Source: Candidatus Cryptobacteroides merdigallinarum (GTDB lineage Bacteria; Bacteroidota; Bacteroidia; Bacteroidales; UBA932). Taken from it: 32,669 bases of DNA. Made by a program: the position numbers and the translations under genes. Position 1 is the first letter of the stretch; each line of letters starts with the position of its first letter. Below are positions 16,587 through 25,810 of this stretch, in pieces. The DNA lies in contig JADIMQ010000081.1 of NCBI GenBank assembly GCA_017694655.1, forward strand, positions 1 through 32,669, read 5' to 3'. The notes under the pieces are model-generated. The model was not told the origin of the DNA. It was given only the letters and a program-made list of their open reading frames with translations, and did no database searches.

Positions 16587-18263
16587 ATGAAAAATCAGAT
16601 GAAACGAATTTTTGCCGCCGCTTCAGCGGTGTTGGCGGCTCTCCTGATGCCGGATACGGGAGCCTGCAGGAATACATGTCCGGTGGTGGATGTAAAGAAT
16701 GTATGCATCCCGGTCCTGGTCGGGGAATGCAGCGGCCCGCTTGCGGTGCTGTGCATCGACAATGCCTCGGGGGAGGACCTGACGCTTGACGGGGTCACGG
16801 TCGCCGTGTCGGGGCTTCCGGAGGCTGCCGTGAAGGATGTCAGCCTCCTGTACACCGGGACGATGTGCCCTCTGCATTCGGAGACGGAATCCCAGGCGAT
16901 AAAGTCTGTGTTCGCCCGTTGCGGCGGCTCCCAGAGGATATTCTCCGAACCGGATTATGCCATGCTCCAGGACCGCCGGAAACCGGGCAGGGACGGGACT
17001 GTCTTCCTCGGCTCCGGGAAAAGGCTGGTCAAGGGACGGAACTGGTTCCATGTCAGCCTGAATCTGGACGGGGCGGGGATACAGGACTTGTCCGCTGTCT
17101 GCAGGCTGGAAGTCACGGAAGCCAGGATAGACGGCTCCGTGGCTCCGCTGGAGCAGGAAGGTCCTGTAGACAGGAGACTTGCCGTCGGGCTACGGAACCA
17201 CGGGGATGACGGGGTGTTCGCGTACCGTATCCCTGGAATAGCCACGACTCCGCAGGGGACCCTGATAGCGGTATATGACGTGCGCCACTATACTACCTTC
17301 GACCTTCAGGAGGATATAGACGTCGGCATGAGCCGGAGCACGGACGGGGGCCGCAGCTGGGAGAAGATGAGGATTATCATGGACATGGGCGAATGGGGCG
17401 GCCTGCCCCAGGCCCAGAACGGCATAGGCGACCCTGCCGTACTCGTGGACGAGGCGACGGGGGAGATATTCGTGGTTGCCGTGTGGACCCACGGACTGGG
17501 GAACGGACGGGCCTGGAACAAGGTCGGTGACGGTTTTTCCCCGGAGGAGACGGCCCAGCTGATGATAGTCAGCAGCAAGGATGACGGCCGCACCTGGTCG
17601 GAGCCGCGCAACATCACCTCGCAGGTCAAGCACAGGGACTGGAGATTCACTCTCCAGGGGCCAGGGCGCGGTATTTCCATGAAGGACGGGACCCTGGTGT
17701 TCCCCGTACAGTATGTCGGGCCGGACATGGTCCCGAGTGCCGGGATAATGTACAGCAGGGACCACGGGCGGACATGGCTGTGCCATGGCCCTGCCCGGGC
17801 CAATACCACCGAATCCCAGGTCGCGGAAGTCAGCCCGGGGGTGCTTATGCTGAACATGAGGAACAACCTCAGGACAGGCCGGGTGGTGTGCACCACTTCC
17901 GACTTCGGACGGACCTGGACAGAGCACAGTTCCACGGGGAAGCTCAGGGAGCCGGTGTGCATGGCCGGGCTGCTGCACGTCCCGGCGGAAGATAACGTGC
18001 TCGGGAAGGATATCCTGCTTTTCTCCAATCCCGATACGGAAAAGGGCCGCAGCCATATCACCGTCAAGGCCAGCCTGGACGGAGGCGAAACCTGGCTCCC
18101 GGAAAATTCCCTGCTCCTGGACGAGGAGGAGGGCTGGGGCTATTCCTGCCTCACCATGATAGACAGGAAGACCGTGGGCATCCTCTACGAAGGGAGTGTC
18201 TCCCAGATAGTTTTCCAGGCGGTGGACATCGGTGACATAGCGGGAGGCGGAGACGGGCTTTAG
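16587..18263 (+). CDS. nanH: Exo-alpha-sialidase, GH33 (NanH)
   Basis: This sialidase of about 558 residues has an N-terminal signal peptide, a beta-sandwich accessory domain of the BNR-associated type (about 30-195) and a six-bladed propeller. YRIP gives R214. Asp boxes lie at 251-258, 330-337, 390-397, 437-444 and 496-503. Catalytic candidates are the Asp residues in QEDIDVGMS (D243 or D245), E409 in TESQ and Y519 in GWGYSCLT, all in family order. Length and layout match the Bacteroides NanH group. I take ATG 16587 rather than the TTG at 16575. No canonical lipobox is present, so it should be periplasmic or secreted, unlike the lipoprotein sialidase earlier in the operon. It is the last gene of the nan operon. 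Confidence 0.93.
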   Translation: MKNQMKRIFAAASAVLAALLMPDTGACRNTCPVVDVKNVCIPVLVGECSGPLAVLCIDNASGEDLTLDGVTVAVSGLPEAAVKDVSLLYTGTMCPLHSETESQAIKSVFARCGGSQRIFSEPDYAMLQDRRKPGRDGTVFLGSGKRLVKGRNWFHVSLNLDGAGIQDLSAVCRLEVTEARIDGSVAPLEQEGPVDRRLAVGLRNHGDDGVFAYRIPGIATTPQGTLIAVYDVRHYTTFDLQEDIDVGMSRSTDGGRSWEKMRIIMDMGEWGGLPQAQNGIGDPAVLVDEATGEIFVVAVWTHGLGNGRAWNKVGDGFSPEETAQLMIVSSKDDGRTWSEPRNITSQVKHRDWRFTLQGPGRGISMKDGTLVFPVQYVGPDMVPSAGIMYSRDHGRTWLCHGPARANTTESQVAEVSPGVLMLNMRNNLRTGRVVCTTSDFGRTWTEHSSTGKLREPVCMAGLLHVPAEDNVLGKDILLFSNPDTEKGRSHITVKASLDGGETWLPENSLLLDEEEGWGYSCLTMIDRKTVGILYEGSVSQIVFQAVDIGDIAGGGDGL

Positions 18264-18278
18264 TGAAAAGTCCTCCAG

Positions 18279-18295
18279 CCGGAGTACATCTCCGG
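18279..18295 (+). terminator. Hairpin after the nan operon, possible 3' end
   Basis: CCGGAG (18279-18284) pairs with CTCCGG (18290-18295) across a 5-nt loop, 15 nt after the nanH stop. No T-run follows, so this is a weak terminator at best and may instead be an mRNA-stabilising 3' hairpin. Confidence 0.35.
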
Positions 18296-18339
18296 GAATA
18301 CTTCATGAATTAATGTCGTGAATATTCAAAACAGTTTCT

Positions 18340-18347
18340 TAAATTTG
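18340..18347 (+). promoter_or_regulatory. Candidate -7 box for the kinase/acyl-CoA ligase pair
   Basis: TAAATTTG matches TAnnTTTG exactly. No clear TTTG lies 19-21 nt upstream, so the -33 element is weak. The leader to the ATG at 18448 would be about 95 nt and would contain an inverted repeat: GCCGGGGA (18361-18368) with TCCCCGGC (18403-18410). Confidence 0.4.
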
Positions 18348-18447
18348 CCGGAGCACTCGTGCCGGGGATATGCCGGGATGGAAATCCTTCTTCCGTGGCG
18401 TGTCCCCGGCCGTTTCGTTTTGTGAAATGATTTAATTACAGAGACTT

Positions 18448-19071
18448 ATGCACATAGCTATCGCAGGAAATATCGGCAGCGGGAAGACGACTCTGACCAA
18501 GATGCTCGCCGCTCACTACGGCTGGACGCCGAAATTCGAATCCGTGGACTACAACCCTTATCTTGCCGATTTCTACGAGGATATGGAAAGGTGGTCCTTC
18601 AATCTCCAGATCTACTTCCTGAACAAGAGGTTCAAGGACGTGGTGGAGATATCCAGGTGCCAGGACGTCATCATCCAGGACAGGACAATCTACGAGGACG
18701 CCAGGATATTCGCCCCGAACCTGCATTCGATGGGCCTGATGAGTACCCGGGACTTCGAGAACTATTCCGACCTGTTCGACCTCATGATGTCACTGGTGAA
18801 TCCGCCGGACCTGCTGATATATCTGCGCTCGAGCATCCCCAACCTCGTGAGCCAGATACAGAAACGGGGCAGGGAGTACGAGAAGAGCATCCGTATCGAC
18901 TATATCACGGGGCTGAACGACAGGTACGAGAAATGGATAAAGGACTACAGGCACAGGCTCCTGATACTGGACGTGGACGAGATAAAGTTCGAGAACCACC
19001 CGGAGGATTTCCAGACCGTCACCGACCGTATAGATGCCGAGCTGTTCGGCCTGTTCAAGGATGTGGAATAA
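18448..19071 (+). CDS. Deoxynucleoside kinase (dNK family)
   Basis: This 207-residue deoxynucleoside kinase phosphorylates deoxynucleosides for nucleotide salvage in the cytoplasm. The P-loop GNIGSGKT is at residues 7-14. ESVDYNPYL (31-39) corresponds to the substrate-contacting E-x-N-P segment. The DRT motif at 78-80 in QDRTIYED is typical of the dCK/dGK family rather than thymidine kinase. A basic lid, KRGREYEK, lies near 138-145. Length and motif order are normal. Which deoxynucleoside is preferred cannot be read from sequence. The acyl-CoA ligase starts 20 nt downstream, so the two are probably co-transcribed. Confidence 0.9.
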   Translation: MHIAIAGNIGSGKTTLTKMLAAHYGWTPKFESVDYNPYLADFYEDMERWSFNLQIYFLNKRFKDVVEISRCQDVIIQDRTIYEDARIFAPNLHSMGLMSTRDFENYSDLFDLMMSLVNPPDLLIYLRSSIPNLVSQIQKRGREYEKSIRIDYITGLNDRYEKWIKDYRHRLLILDVDEIKFENHPEDFQTVTDRIDAELFGLFKDVE

Positions 19072-19091
19072 CCTTTTTACGAATATAGGAT

Positions 19092-21002
19092 ATGGCAGCT
19101 GAAAGACTTACGATCATACAGTTCGTGGAAAAGTACACGAGGCAGTATGCGGGGAATACATTCCTCTGGGAGAAACATGGCGACGTGTGGGAGCCCACCA
19201 CATTTGAACAGACAAGGAAGGAGGCCTACCGTGCCGGGGCCGGGCTCATGGCCCTCGGGGTGCAGAAGGGGGAGAAGGTGGCCCTGCTTTCGGAAGGGAG
19301 GAACGCCTGGGTTACCGGCGAGCTCGGGATACTTTACGCGGGGGCGGTGAATGTGCCCCTGTCCGTCAAGCTGGAAGAAAGCAGCGACCTGGTCTTCAGG
19401 ATACGGCATTCCGACTCCAAGTACATAATGGTCTCCGCCGGGCAGCTCCCGAAGGTGAGGAAGATACTTGCAGACCTTCCCCTGGTTGAGAAGGTCATAG
19501 TCCTGGACGAGCTTCCCGAATACGGGGAAAAGGAGATACCTTTCCACGAGGTGTGCAGGATGGGCGATGCCTTCCTGGCGGAGCACATGGACATGTTCGA
19601 ACAGAGGTACAGGTCCGTCGGCCCGGACGACTATGCCAACATAAGCTATACTTCCGGCACCACCGCCGACCCGAAAGGCATACTCCTGACCCACAGGAAC
19701 TATACTGCCAACGTGGAGCAGGCGCAGTCGGTCATCGGCGTCACGCCGGAGGACAGGATGCTGATAATACTGCCTCTTGACCATTGTTTCGCCCATGTCG
19801 CGGGATTCTATACCATGATGTCCTACGGGGCCTCTATAGGCACGGTCCCCGCAGGCAGGACACCTATGGAGGCCCTGCGCAACATCCCGATGAGCATCAA
19901 GGAGCTCCAGCCTACGGTGATGCTCAGTGTCCCTGCCCTTGCAAAGAATTTCAAGAAGAACATAGAGGCGGGTATCAAGGCCAAGGGCCCCAAGGTGGAG
20001 AAACTCTACAACTTCGCCCTGGACCTCGCCATATCCTACAACAGGGAAGGCTATAACAAGGGCGGATTTCTGCAGCTGTGGAAAAAACCGCTCATGTCAC
20101 TGTTCGACAGGCTCATATTCAGGAACGTCCGCCAGGGGCTCGGAGGGAAGATGAAGTTCTTTGTCGGCGGAGGCGCACTCCTCGACATCGACCTGCAGAG
20201 ATATTACTATGCGATAGGTATCCCCATGTACCAGGGCTACGGGCTTTCGGAGGCCACCCCGATAATCTCGGCGAACGCCCCTGCGAAGCATATCCTCGGC
20301 TCGTCCGGATGTGTGGTGAAGCCTATGGACATAAAGATATGTGACGAGGACGGGAAGGAGCTTCCTTACGGGCAGAAAGGCGAGATCGTGATCCGCGGGG
20401 AGAACGTGATGGCCGGCTACTGGAAAAATCCGAAATCCACCGCCGAGACCGTAGTGGACGGCTGGCTCCATACGGGGGACATGGGATATATGAGGGACAA
20501 GGACTTCCTGTATGTGGTGGGAAGGTTCAAGTCTCTGCTTATCAGTGCCGACGGGGAGAAATACAGTCCGGAAGGAATAGAGGAGTCTCTCGTGGAAAAC
20601 TCCAGGTTCATCGACCAGGTAGTGCTGCACAACAGCCAGGACCCTTATACCATAGCCCTGCTTGTGCCGAACAAGGAGGCACTGAAGTCGTGGCTCAAGG
20701 ACTCGGCTCCGGGCGTATCCCCTGATTCGGAAGAAGGGAAGAAACTCATGCTCGGCAAAATCCAGGACGAGGTCAATTCCTACCGGAAAGGCGGGAAAAA
20801 CTATGGGGCATTCCCTGAAAGATGGCTGCCGGCCGCTGTCTGCGTGCTCCCTGAACCTTTCACGGAGAAGAACCACATGGTCAACAGCACCATGAAGATA
20901 GTCCGCGGAAAGGTCGAGAAGGCCTACGCGGACCGGATGGCCTTCGCCTACACTCCGGAAGGCAAGAATATAGTGAATGCACAGAACCTGGCTGCGCTGT
21001 AG
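19092..21002 (+). CDS. Long-chain fatty acid-CoA ligase (AMP-forming)
   Basis: This 636-residue ANL-superfamily enzyme activates fatty acids through an acyl-adenylate and then forms acyl-CoA. The AMP-binding loop YTSGTTADPKG is at 186-196. Further motifs are YGLSEATPIIS, then GEIVIRGENVMAGYW, WLHTGDMGY and the hinge GRFKSLLISADGEKYSPEGIE. The N-terminus has no signal peptide. Length and motifs fit the FAA1/long-chain group. It probably feeds fatty acids into phospholipid synthesis or degradation. It lies 20 nt after the deoxynucleoside kinase and converges with the UPF0210 gene across a 21-nt gap in which I see no terminator. Confidence 0.92.
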   Translation: MAAERLTIIQFVEKYTRQYAGNTFLWEKHGDVWEPTTFEQTRKEAYRAGAGLMALGVQKGEKVALLSEGRNAWVTGELGILYAGAVNVPLSVKLEESSDLVFRIRHSDSKYIMVSAGQLPKVRKILADLPLVEKVIVLDELPEYGEKEIPFHEVCRMGDAFLAEHMDMFEQRYRSVGPDDYANISYTSGTTADPKGILLTHRNYTANVEQAQSVIGVTPEDRMLIILPLDHCFAHVAGFYTMMSYGASIGTVPAGRTPMEALRNIPMSIKELQPTVMLSVPALAKNFKKNIEAGIKAKGPKVEKLYNFALDLAISYNREGYNKGGFLQLWKKPLMSLFDRLIFRNVRQGLGGKMKFFVGGGALLDIDLQRYYYAIGIPMYQGYGLSEATPIISANAPAKHILGSSGCVVKPMDIKICDEDGKELPYGQKGEIVIRGENVMAGYWKNPKSTAETVVDGWLHTGDMGYMRDKDFLYVVGRFKSLLISADGEKYSPEGIEESLVENSRFIDQVVLHNSQDPYTIALLVPNKEALKSWLKDSAPGVSPDSEEGKKLMLGKIQDEVNSYRKGGKNYGAFPERWLPAAVCVLPEPFTEKNHMVNSTMKIVRGKVEKAYADRMAFAYTPEGKNIVNAQNLAAL

Positions 21003-21023
21003 CCGCCAGGTCCTGTAACCGTG

Positions 21024-22388
21024 TCAGTTCTTGAAGCTGTGTATCGGCGCGGGGATACGTCCCTCGCGCCGTATGAAGTCTTCGCACCCGAACCTGTTCA
21101 CCGGCATCACCGGGGCGTGGCCGAGCAGCCCGCCGAACTCCACGCTGTCCCCCACAGTCTTCCCCACGACAGGGATTATCCTCACTGCGGTGGTCTTCTG
21201 GTTCACCATCCCTATGGCGGCCTCGTCAGCTATGATGCCGGAGATGGTGGCCGCAGGGGTGTCGCCCGGTATGGCTATCATGTCCAGCCCTACGGAGCAG
21301 ACGCAGGTCATCGCCTCGAGCTTCTCTATGGTCAGGGCGCCGCATTCAGCGGCCTCTATCATGCCCTGGTCCTCGCTTACCGGGATGAAGGCCCCGCTGA
21401 GCCCTCCCACGTAGGAGGAAGCCATGACCCCGCCTTTCTTCACCTGGTCGTTCAGCATTGCGAGGGCTGCGGTCGTCCCCGGGGCCCCGGCCTTCTCCAC
21501 CCCTATCTCATGGAGTATGTCAGCCACGCTGTCCCCGATGGCCGGTGTAGGGGCGAGGGACAGGTCGATTATGCCGAACGGGATGCCGAGCCTGCGCGAC
21601 GCTTCCTGGGCCACGAGCTGCCCCACCCGGGTAATCTTGAACGCTGTCTTCTTGATGGTTTCGCACAGGACTTCGAAGGATGCCCCGCGGACACTCTCCA
21701 GTGCGTATTTCACAACCCCGGGGCCGCTTACCCCGACGTTGATTATGGCATCGGTCTCAGTAACCCCGTGGAATGCCCCTGCCATGAACGGATTGTCATC
21801 CGGTGCGTTGCACAGTACCACGAGCTTGGCGCAGCCCAGGGAATCCTTCTCGCTGGTGAGGCTGGCCGTCTTCTTCACAATCTCTCCCATCATCCTTACG
21901 GCGTCCATGTTTATCCCAGTCTTCGTGCTCCCGACGTTGACCGAGCTGCACACGCGGGATGTCCTTGCAAGGGCCTCCGGGATGGACTCTATCAGGAGAC
22001 GGTCGCTTCCGGTCATGCCTTTGGAGACGATGGCGGAATATCCTCCGAGGAAGTTCACCCCCGTTTCGGCGGCGGCTTCGTCGAGAGCCACCGCAATCCT
22101 GACATAGTCTTCCGGAGTCTTGCAGGCCGCTGCCCCGACAATGGCGGCCGGGGTAATGGATATCCTCTTGTTCACTATCGGGATACCGTACTCCATGGAA
22201 ATATTCTCCGCGGTCCTGGCAAGGTTACCGGCGACCCGCACAATCTTCTCCCTTATCCTCGAGCACACCTCCCCGACATCGGACGAGGCACAGTCGAGCA
22301 GGCTTATCCCCAGGGTTATGGTCCGGACGTCGAGATTCTCCTTCTCGATCATCCGGTTGGTCTCGATGACTTCGTTTATGTTGATCAT
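21024..22388 (-). CDS. UPF0210 (DUF711, PFL-like) protein
   Basis: This 454-residue protein belongs to UPF0210, a PFL-superfamily group of unknown function. It begins [20 protein letters not shown] and contains [12 protein letters not shown] and [14 protein letters not shown], which are strongly conserved in the family. I chose the ATG at 22388, which overlaps the ACT-gene stop as ATGA; the frame is open 39 nt further upstream, but that part lies within the ACT gene. The fold resembles glycyl-radical PFL-type enzymes, but I do not see a typical glycyl-radical loop, so radical chemistry should not be assumed. Its tight coupling to an ACT-domain protein suggests regulation by an amino acid or other small ligand. 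Confidence 0.88.
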   Translation of the reverse strand: MININEVIETNRMIEKENLDVRTITLGISLLDCASSDVGEVCSRIREKIVRVAGNLARTAENISMEYGIPIVNKRISITPAAIVGAAACKTPEDYVRIAVALDEAAAETGVNFLGGYSAIVSKGMTGSDRLLIESIPEALARTSRVCSSVNVGSTKTGINMDAVRMMGEIVKKTASLTSEKDSLGCAKLVVLCNAPDDNPFMAGAFHGVTETDAIINVGVSGPGVVKYALESVRGASFEVLCETIKKTAFKITRVGQLVAQEASRRLGIPFGIIDLSLAPTPAIGDSVADILHEIGVEKAGAPGTTAALAMLNDQVKKGGVMASSYVGGLSGAFIPVSEDQGMIEAAECGALTIEKLEAMTCVCSVGLDMIAIPGDTPAATISGIIADEAAIGMVNQKTTAVRIIPVVGKTVGDSVEFGGLLGHAPVMPVNRFGCEDFIRREGRIPAPIHSFKN

Positions 22389-22657
22389 ATCCTGTGCATT
22401 TTCTCGAAAATCTCCTCCCGCTGGCACTTGATCTGTACCCCTATCTTCCCTCCGAGCTTCTCCAGGTCGGAGGCGAGCTTGTGGAAGTCTTCCGTGATGT
22501 TCCCCGTGTCCACGATCATCATCATGTTGAAATAGCCCTGGACTATGGTCTGGGTGATGTCGAGGATGTTGATGTTCTGCGACGCAAGGTAGGCGCAGAC
22601 CTCTGCTATTATACCTACGGTGTCTTTCCCGACGACCGTGATTATGCTCCTGTTCAT
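22385..22657 (-). CDS. ACT-domain protein (UPF0237)
   Basis: This 90-residue protein is a single ACT domain, a small ligand-binding module often used for amino acid sensing. It starts [20 protein letters not shown], where the GKDxVGI turn is the usual ligand-contact site, and [20 protein letters not shown] follows. The same pairing of a UPF0237 ACT protein with a UPF0210 protein occurs in many distant bacteria, from general knowledge. The ATGA overlap with the downstream gene points to translational coupling. A candidate -7 box lies at 22695-22702. Confidence 0.9.
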   Translation of the reverse strand: MNRSIITVVGKDTVGIIAEVCAYLASQNINILDITQTIVQGYFNMMMIVDTGNITEDFHKLASDLEKLGGKIGVQIKCQREEIFEKMHRI

Positions 22658-22694
22658 TTTCCGGAAAAAATTAGTTGAAATAAAATCAGCAGCG

Positions 22695-22702
22695 CAAAGA
22701 TA
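22695..22702 (-). promoter_or_regulatory. Candidate -7 box for the ACT/UPF0210 pair
   Basis: The minus strand reads TATCTTTG, a full TAnnTTTG match, 37 nt before the ATG at 22657. No good TTTG is found 19-21 nt upstream, where the sequence is within the 3' end region of the permease gene. Confidence 0.4.
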
Positions 22703-22736
22703 ATAGATTTCTGAAGATGTCCCTGCAGGAAACCTC

Positions 22737-25070
22737 TTATTCGTTGCGCAGATTGTTGACAGGGTTCTCGTTCGCTGTCCTGCCGCTCTGCCAGATGACG
22801 GTAAGCAGCGTGACGGCGGACACGGCGGCGAAAGCGGCGACGAATACCCACCACTGCATGCCGATGCGGTATGCGAAGCCCTCGAGCCATCTTGCCGTTA
22901 TGATGCAGGCTGTCGGGGCGCCGACAAGAAAGCAGATGCAGAGCAGTATGGCGTAGGACCTGCAGAACAACCTGGTTATCTCGCCTGCCGTTGCACCGAG
23001 CACCTTCCTGACGGCCGTCTCTTTCCTGCGGTACTGGCAGTCGAACACCACGAGGGAGAACACTCCGGTAATGGTTATGAATATGGCGACGAGGCTGAAC
23101 AGGGTAATGAGCGAGCCTGTCCTCCGCTCTTTCTGGTAGGTATATTCGAGCATGGTGTCGTAGAACACCACTTCAAACGGGAATTCCGGGTCGAACCTGT
23201 CCAGGCATTCCTCTATTTCCTGCCTTGCTTCCCGTAGATCTGTCCCGGAGCTGACCTTGATGACTGCACAGGATAAGTTTTTCTCGGGGTAAAGGAGGAA
23301 CGCCATAGGCGTGACGGATTTCCTCATGGACGTGAAATTTATGTCGGAGACGAAACCTGTGATTTCCCCGTTGTCCATACGGTCTCCGGCCTCCATCCCG
23401 TACTGCTTCCTGGCGGTCTCGTTGAAGATGTATCTGGCGTCTTCAGCCTGCAGGTCATCTTCTCTGAAATCCCTGCCTCCGGACATTTCTATGCCCATCA
23501 CGTCCAGGAAATTATAGCTTACTGAAATACAGGAGAAGGATATTCTTTCATCTTTGTAACTTCTTATCCATGTTGGATAGAAATCTGCAACACCTATGTT
23601 GAGTTGGGTGAACGCTATGTCCTCCACTCCGGCAATCTTGCGTATCTCGCCGCTGAATGCGTCCAGATTCTTCCGGATATTGCCGTTTATGTCCGTGCTG
23701 ATGATGCAGTCCTTGTCGAATCCGAGCGGGGCCTTGAGCATGAACCTGTTCTGCATATATATGAAGGATGCCGTGATGATAAGTATGAAGGACGCCGTGA
23801 ACTGGACTCCGACAAGTATGGTCCTTATCCTCTTTCCCGACGGTGAAAGCCCGAAATTGCCCTTGAGGGCTATCGCCGGAGATATAGATGTCACATAGAA
23901 TGCAGGATAGAGGCCTGACAATACACCGAAAAGTACAGCAATACAGGCAGACGCGGCTATGATTCCGGCATTCTCCCGCAGGTCTATGCCGCTGTCGAGA
24001 AGTCCTGCCGCCGGCGACCCTTTCACGGCATAGAGCAGCAGGAGAGAAATGGCGAAGGCGGCGACGCTTGCCATGATTCCCTCGGATACTATCCCTCCCC
24101 GGATTGAGGCATCCGTGCTGCCGAGGATCTTCCGGGTGTTTATGCCGTGTATCCTCATGGGGGTGAGTGCCGTGCTGAAATTCGTGAAGTTGATGCCGGA
24201 GATGAGCAGTATGATGACAGCGATGGAGACAAGGAGGTAGACCGTGTTCCGGCTTGTTTTCGGCAGCATGTCGAAATATATGTCGGACCGGAAGTGCAGC
24301 CCGGTGAGAGAGTGGAGTTCCAGTGGCAAGTCGTCAGGATTGTGCTTCCTCTCTCCGAATAGCATGACCTCGTACCTTTCCACGAATTCCCTGGTTATGT
24401 CCCCTGCCACGGACGGATCCCTGAGCCTGACATAGCAGTAATAATTCCAGTTCTGCCAGTTGTCGAAGTTTTCCTCCGGGTCCATTGAAAGGTATATGAC
24501 ATTCTGGACTGACGCGTTCCGCGGGAAGTCCCTGTAGACCCCGGTTATCGTCCTGCCGGTATTCCCTTCCGTCGTTGTCATCAGCATGTTTCCGGTAGCC
24601 GGGGCATCCCCGAACATCCTCCTGGCCATGCTTTCCGGAATCACGGCGCTGCCTGGTGCTTCCAGCGAGTGCAGATCCCCTTCCGTCATCCTGAAACGGA
24701 ATACTTCGGGCATCCCCGGCGATACCTCAAGGCTTTTCTCGTAGAATCCTGTCCTCCGGTCGCCGTCCCCGACATACCAGGTTTTCATGTCATGGCTTAC
24801 GGAGGTTATGCAGCCCGAATCCATATCCGGGGATGAGGCGATGAACATCCTTGCCAGAGGCCTCGGTGCCGGTGCTTGGAACCCGTCTCCATCATAGGTG
24901 TCTAATCTGAATATGGATTCAGCGTCTTCATAGCAGGTGTCGAATCCGGTATCGAACTTCACCTGCATCATTATCATCATGAAAGCCGTGAAAGCCACTG
25001 CCATGCCGAGGAGATTCAGCAGAAACGCCGTCTTGAAATGGCGTATTACACTAAAAAAGTTGCGTAGCAT
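22737..25070 (-). CDS. ABC transporter permease, MacB/FtsX type
   Basis: This 777-residue membrane protein is a duplicated FtsX-type permease. A first membrane helix (about 15-37) precedes a large periplasmic MacB-PCD-like domain. Three helices follow at about 280-400, then a second N-terminal-like helix (ILVGVQFTASFILIITASF), a second periplasmic domain and a final three-helix block (about 675-770). That makes about eight membrane segments. Such permeases act with a LolD-like ATPase in mechanotransmission or export rather than classic channel transport. It is the last gene of the export operon, 15 nt after the ATPase. The substrate is unknown; peptides, antimicrobials or lipids are possible. 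Confidence 0.9.
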   Translation of the reverse strand: MLRNFFSVIRHFKTAFLLNLLGMAVAFTAFMMIMMQVKFDTGFDTCYEDAESIFRLDTYDGDGFQAPAPRPLARMFIASSPDMDSGCITSVSHDMKTWYVGDGDRRTGFYEKSLEVSPGMPEVFRFRMTEGDLHSLEAPGSAVIPESMARRMFGDAPATGNMLMTTTEGNTGRTITGVYRDFPRNASVQNVIYLSMDPEENFDNWQNWNYYCYVRLRDPSVAGDITREFVERYEVMLFGERKHNPDDLPLELHSLTGLHFRSDIYFDMLPKTSRNTVYLLVSIAVIILLISGINFTNFSTALTPMRIHGINTRKILGSTDASIRGGIVSEGIMASVAAFAISLLLLYAVKGSPAAGLLDSGIDLRENAGIIAASACIAVLFGVLSGLYPAFYVTSISPAIALKGNFGLSPSGKRIRTILVGVQFTASFILIITASFIYMQNRFMLKAPLGFDKDCIISTDINGNIRKNLDAFSGEIRKIAGVEDIAFTQLNIGVADFYPTWIRSYKDERISFSCISVSYNFLDVMGIEMSGGRDFREDDLQAEDARYIFNETARKQYGMEAGDRMDNGEITGFVSDINFTSMRKSVTPMAFLLYPEKNLSCAVIKVSSGTDLREARQEIEECLDRFDPEFPFEVVFYDTMLEYTYQKERRTGSLITLFSLVAIFITITGVFSLVVFDCQYRRKETAVRKVLGATAGEITRLFCRSYAILLCICFLVGAPTACIITARWLEGFAYRIGMQWWVFVAAFAAVSAVTLLTVIWQSGRTANENPVNNLRNE

Positions 25071-25085
25071 AATCTTCCAGTCCTG

Positions 25086-25766
25086 TCAAAGTTCATTTGC
25101 CACATCGCTGACAATGCGTCCGTCCAGGAGGTCAATCGTCCTCTGTGCGACAGAGGCGTCCCTTTGGGAATGTGTCACCATCACGATGGTCGTCCCTTCG
25201 CGGTTCAGTCCGGACAGAAGGTCCATCACCTCCTTGCCGTTCCTGGAGTCGAGGTTTCCCGTGGGCTCGTCGGCGAGGATGAGCCTTGGTGAAGCGACCA
25301 CGGCCCGGGCTATCGCCACCCTCTGCTGCTGTCCTCCGGAGAGCTGCTGCGGAAAATGCTTTGCCCTGTGGCTGATGTTCATCCTTTTCAGGATTTCCGT
25401 CACTTTCCGCTTCCTTTCCGTGGCCCCGATATTGAGGTAACGCAGCGGAAGCTCCACATTTTCATACACGTTGAGCTCATCGATAAGGTTGAAACTCTGG
25501 AAGATGAAGCCGATGTTCCCTTTACGGACCCTGGTGCGGTCTTTCTCCTTCAGCTTGCCTGCTTCCTGCCCGAAAAGCTCGTAACTGCCGGCAGTGGGGT
25601 TGTCAAGAAGTCCGAGGATGTTCAGCAACGTGGATTTCCCGCATCCGGAGGGCCCCATTATGGCGACGAACTCCCCGTCCCCGATTTCAAATGAGACGTT
25701 GTCCAGAGCCGTCGTCTCGATTTCTTCCGTCCGGAAGACCTTGCACAGATTCCTTACTTTTATCAT
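25086..25766 (-). CDS. ABC transporter ATP-binding protein (MacB/LolD type)
   Basis: This 226-residue ABC ATPase drives the adjacent permease. It has Walker A GPSGCGKST (about 38-46), signature LSGGQQQR, Walker B LILADEPTGNLD and the switch histidine in VMVTHSQ. The sequence GPSGCGKSTLLNILGLLD and the short length are typical of the MacB/LolD/FtsE branch that works with FtsX-like permeases. It starts 44 nt after the adaptor gene. All catalytic motifs are intact. Confidence 0.94.
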   Translation of the reverse strand: MIKVRNLCKVFRTEEIETTALDNVSFEIGDGEFVAIMGPSGCGKSTLLNILGLLDNPTAGSYELFGQEAGKLKEKDRTRVRKGNIGFIFQSFNLIDELNVYENVELPLRYLNIGATERKRKVTEILKRMNISHRAKHFPQQLSGGQQQRVAIARAVVASPRLILADEPTGNLDSRNGKEVMDLLSGLNREGTTIVMVTHSQRDASVAQRTIDLLDGRIVSDVANEL

Positions 25767-25810
25767 ATCGTTTGCATTTTGTTTCTCCGATGATTGCCCT
25801 TATGCCGTGA

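Noticed and set aside
18361..18410. Clean Rho-independent terminator after the nan operon
   Set aside because: The loop is 34 nt long and the following T-run is interrupted; it is kept only as a candidate leader structure.
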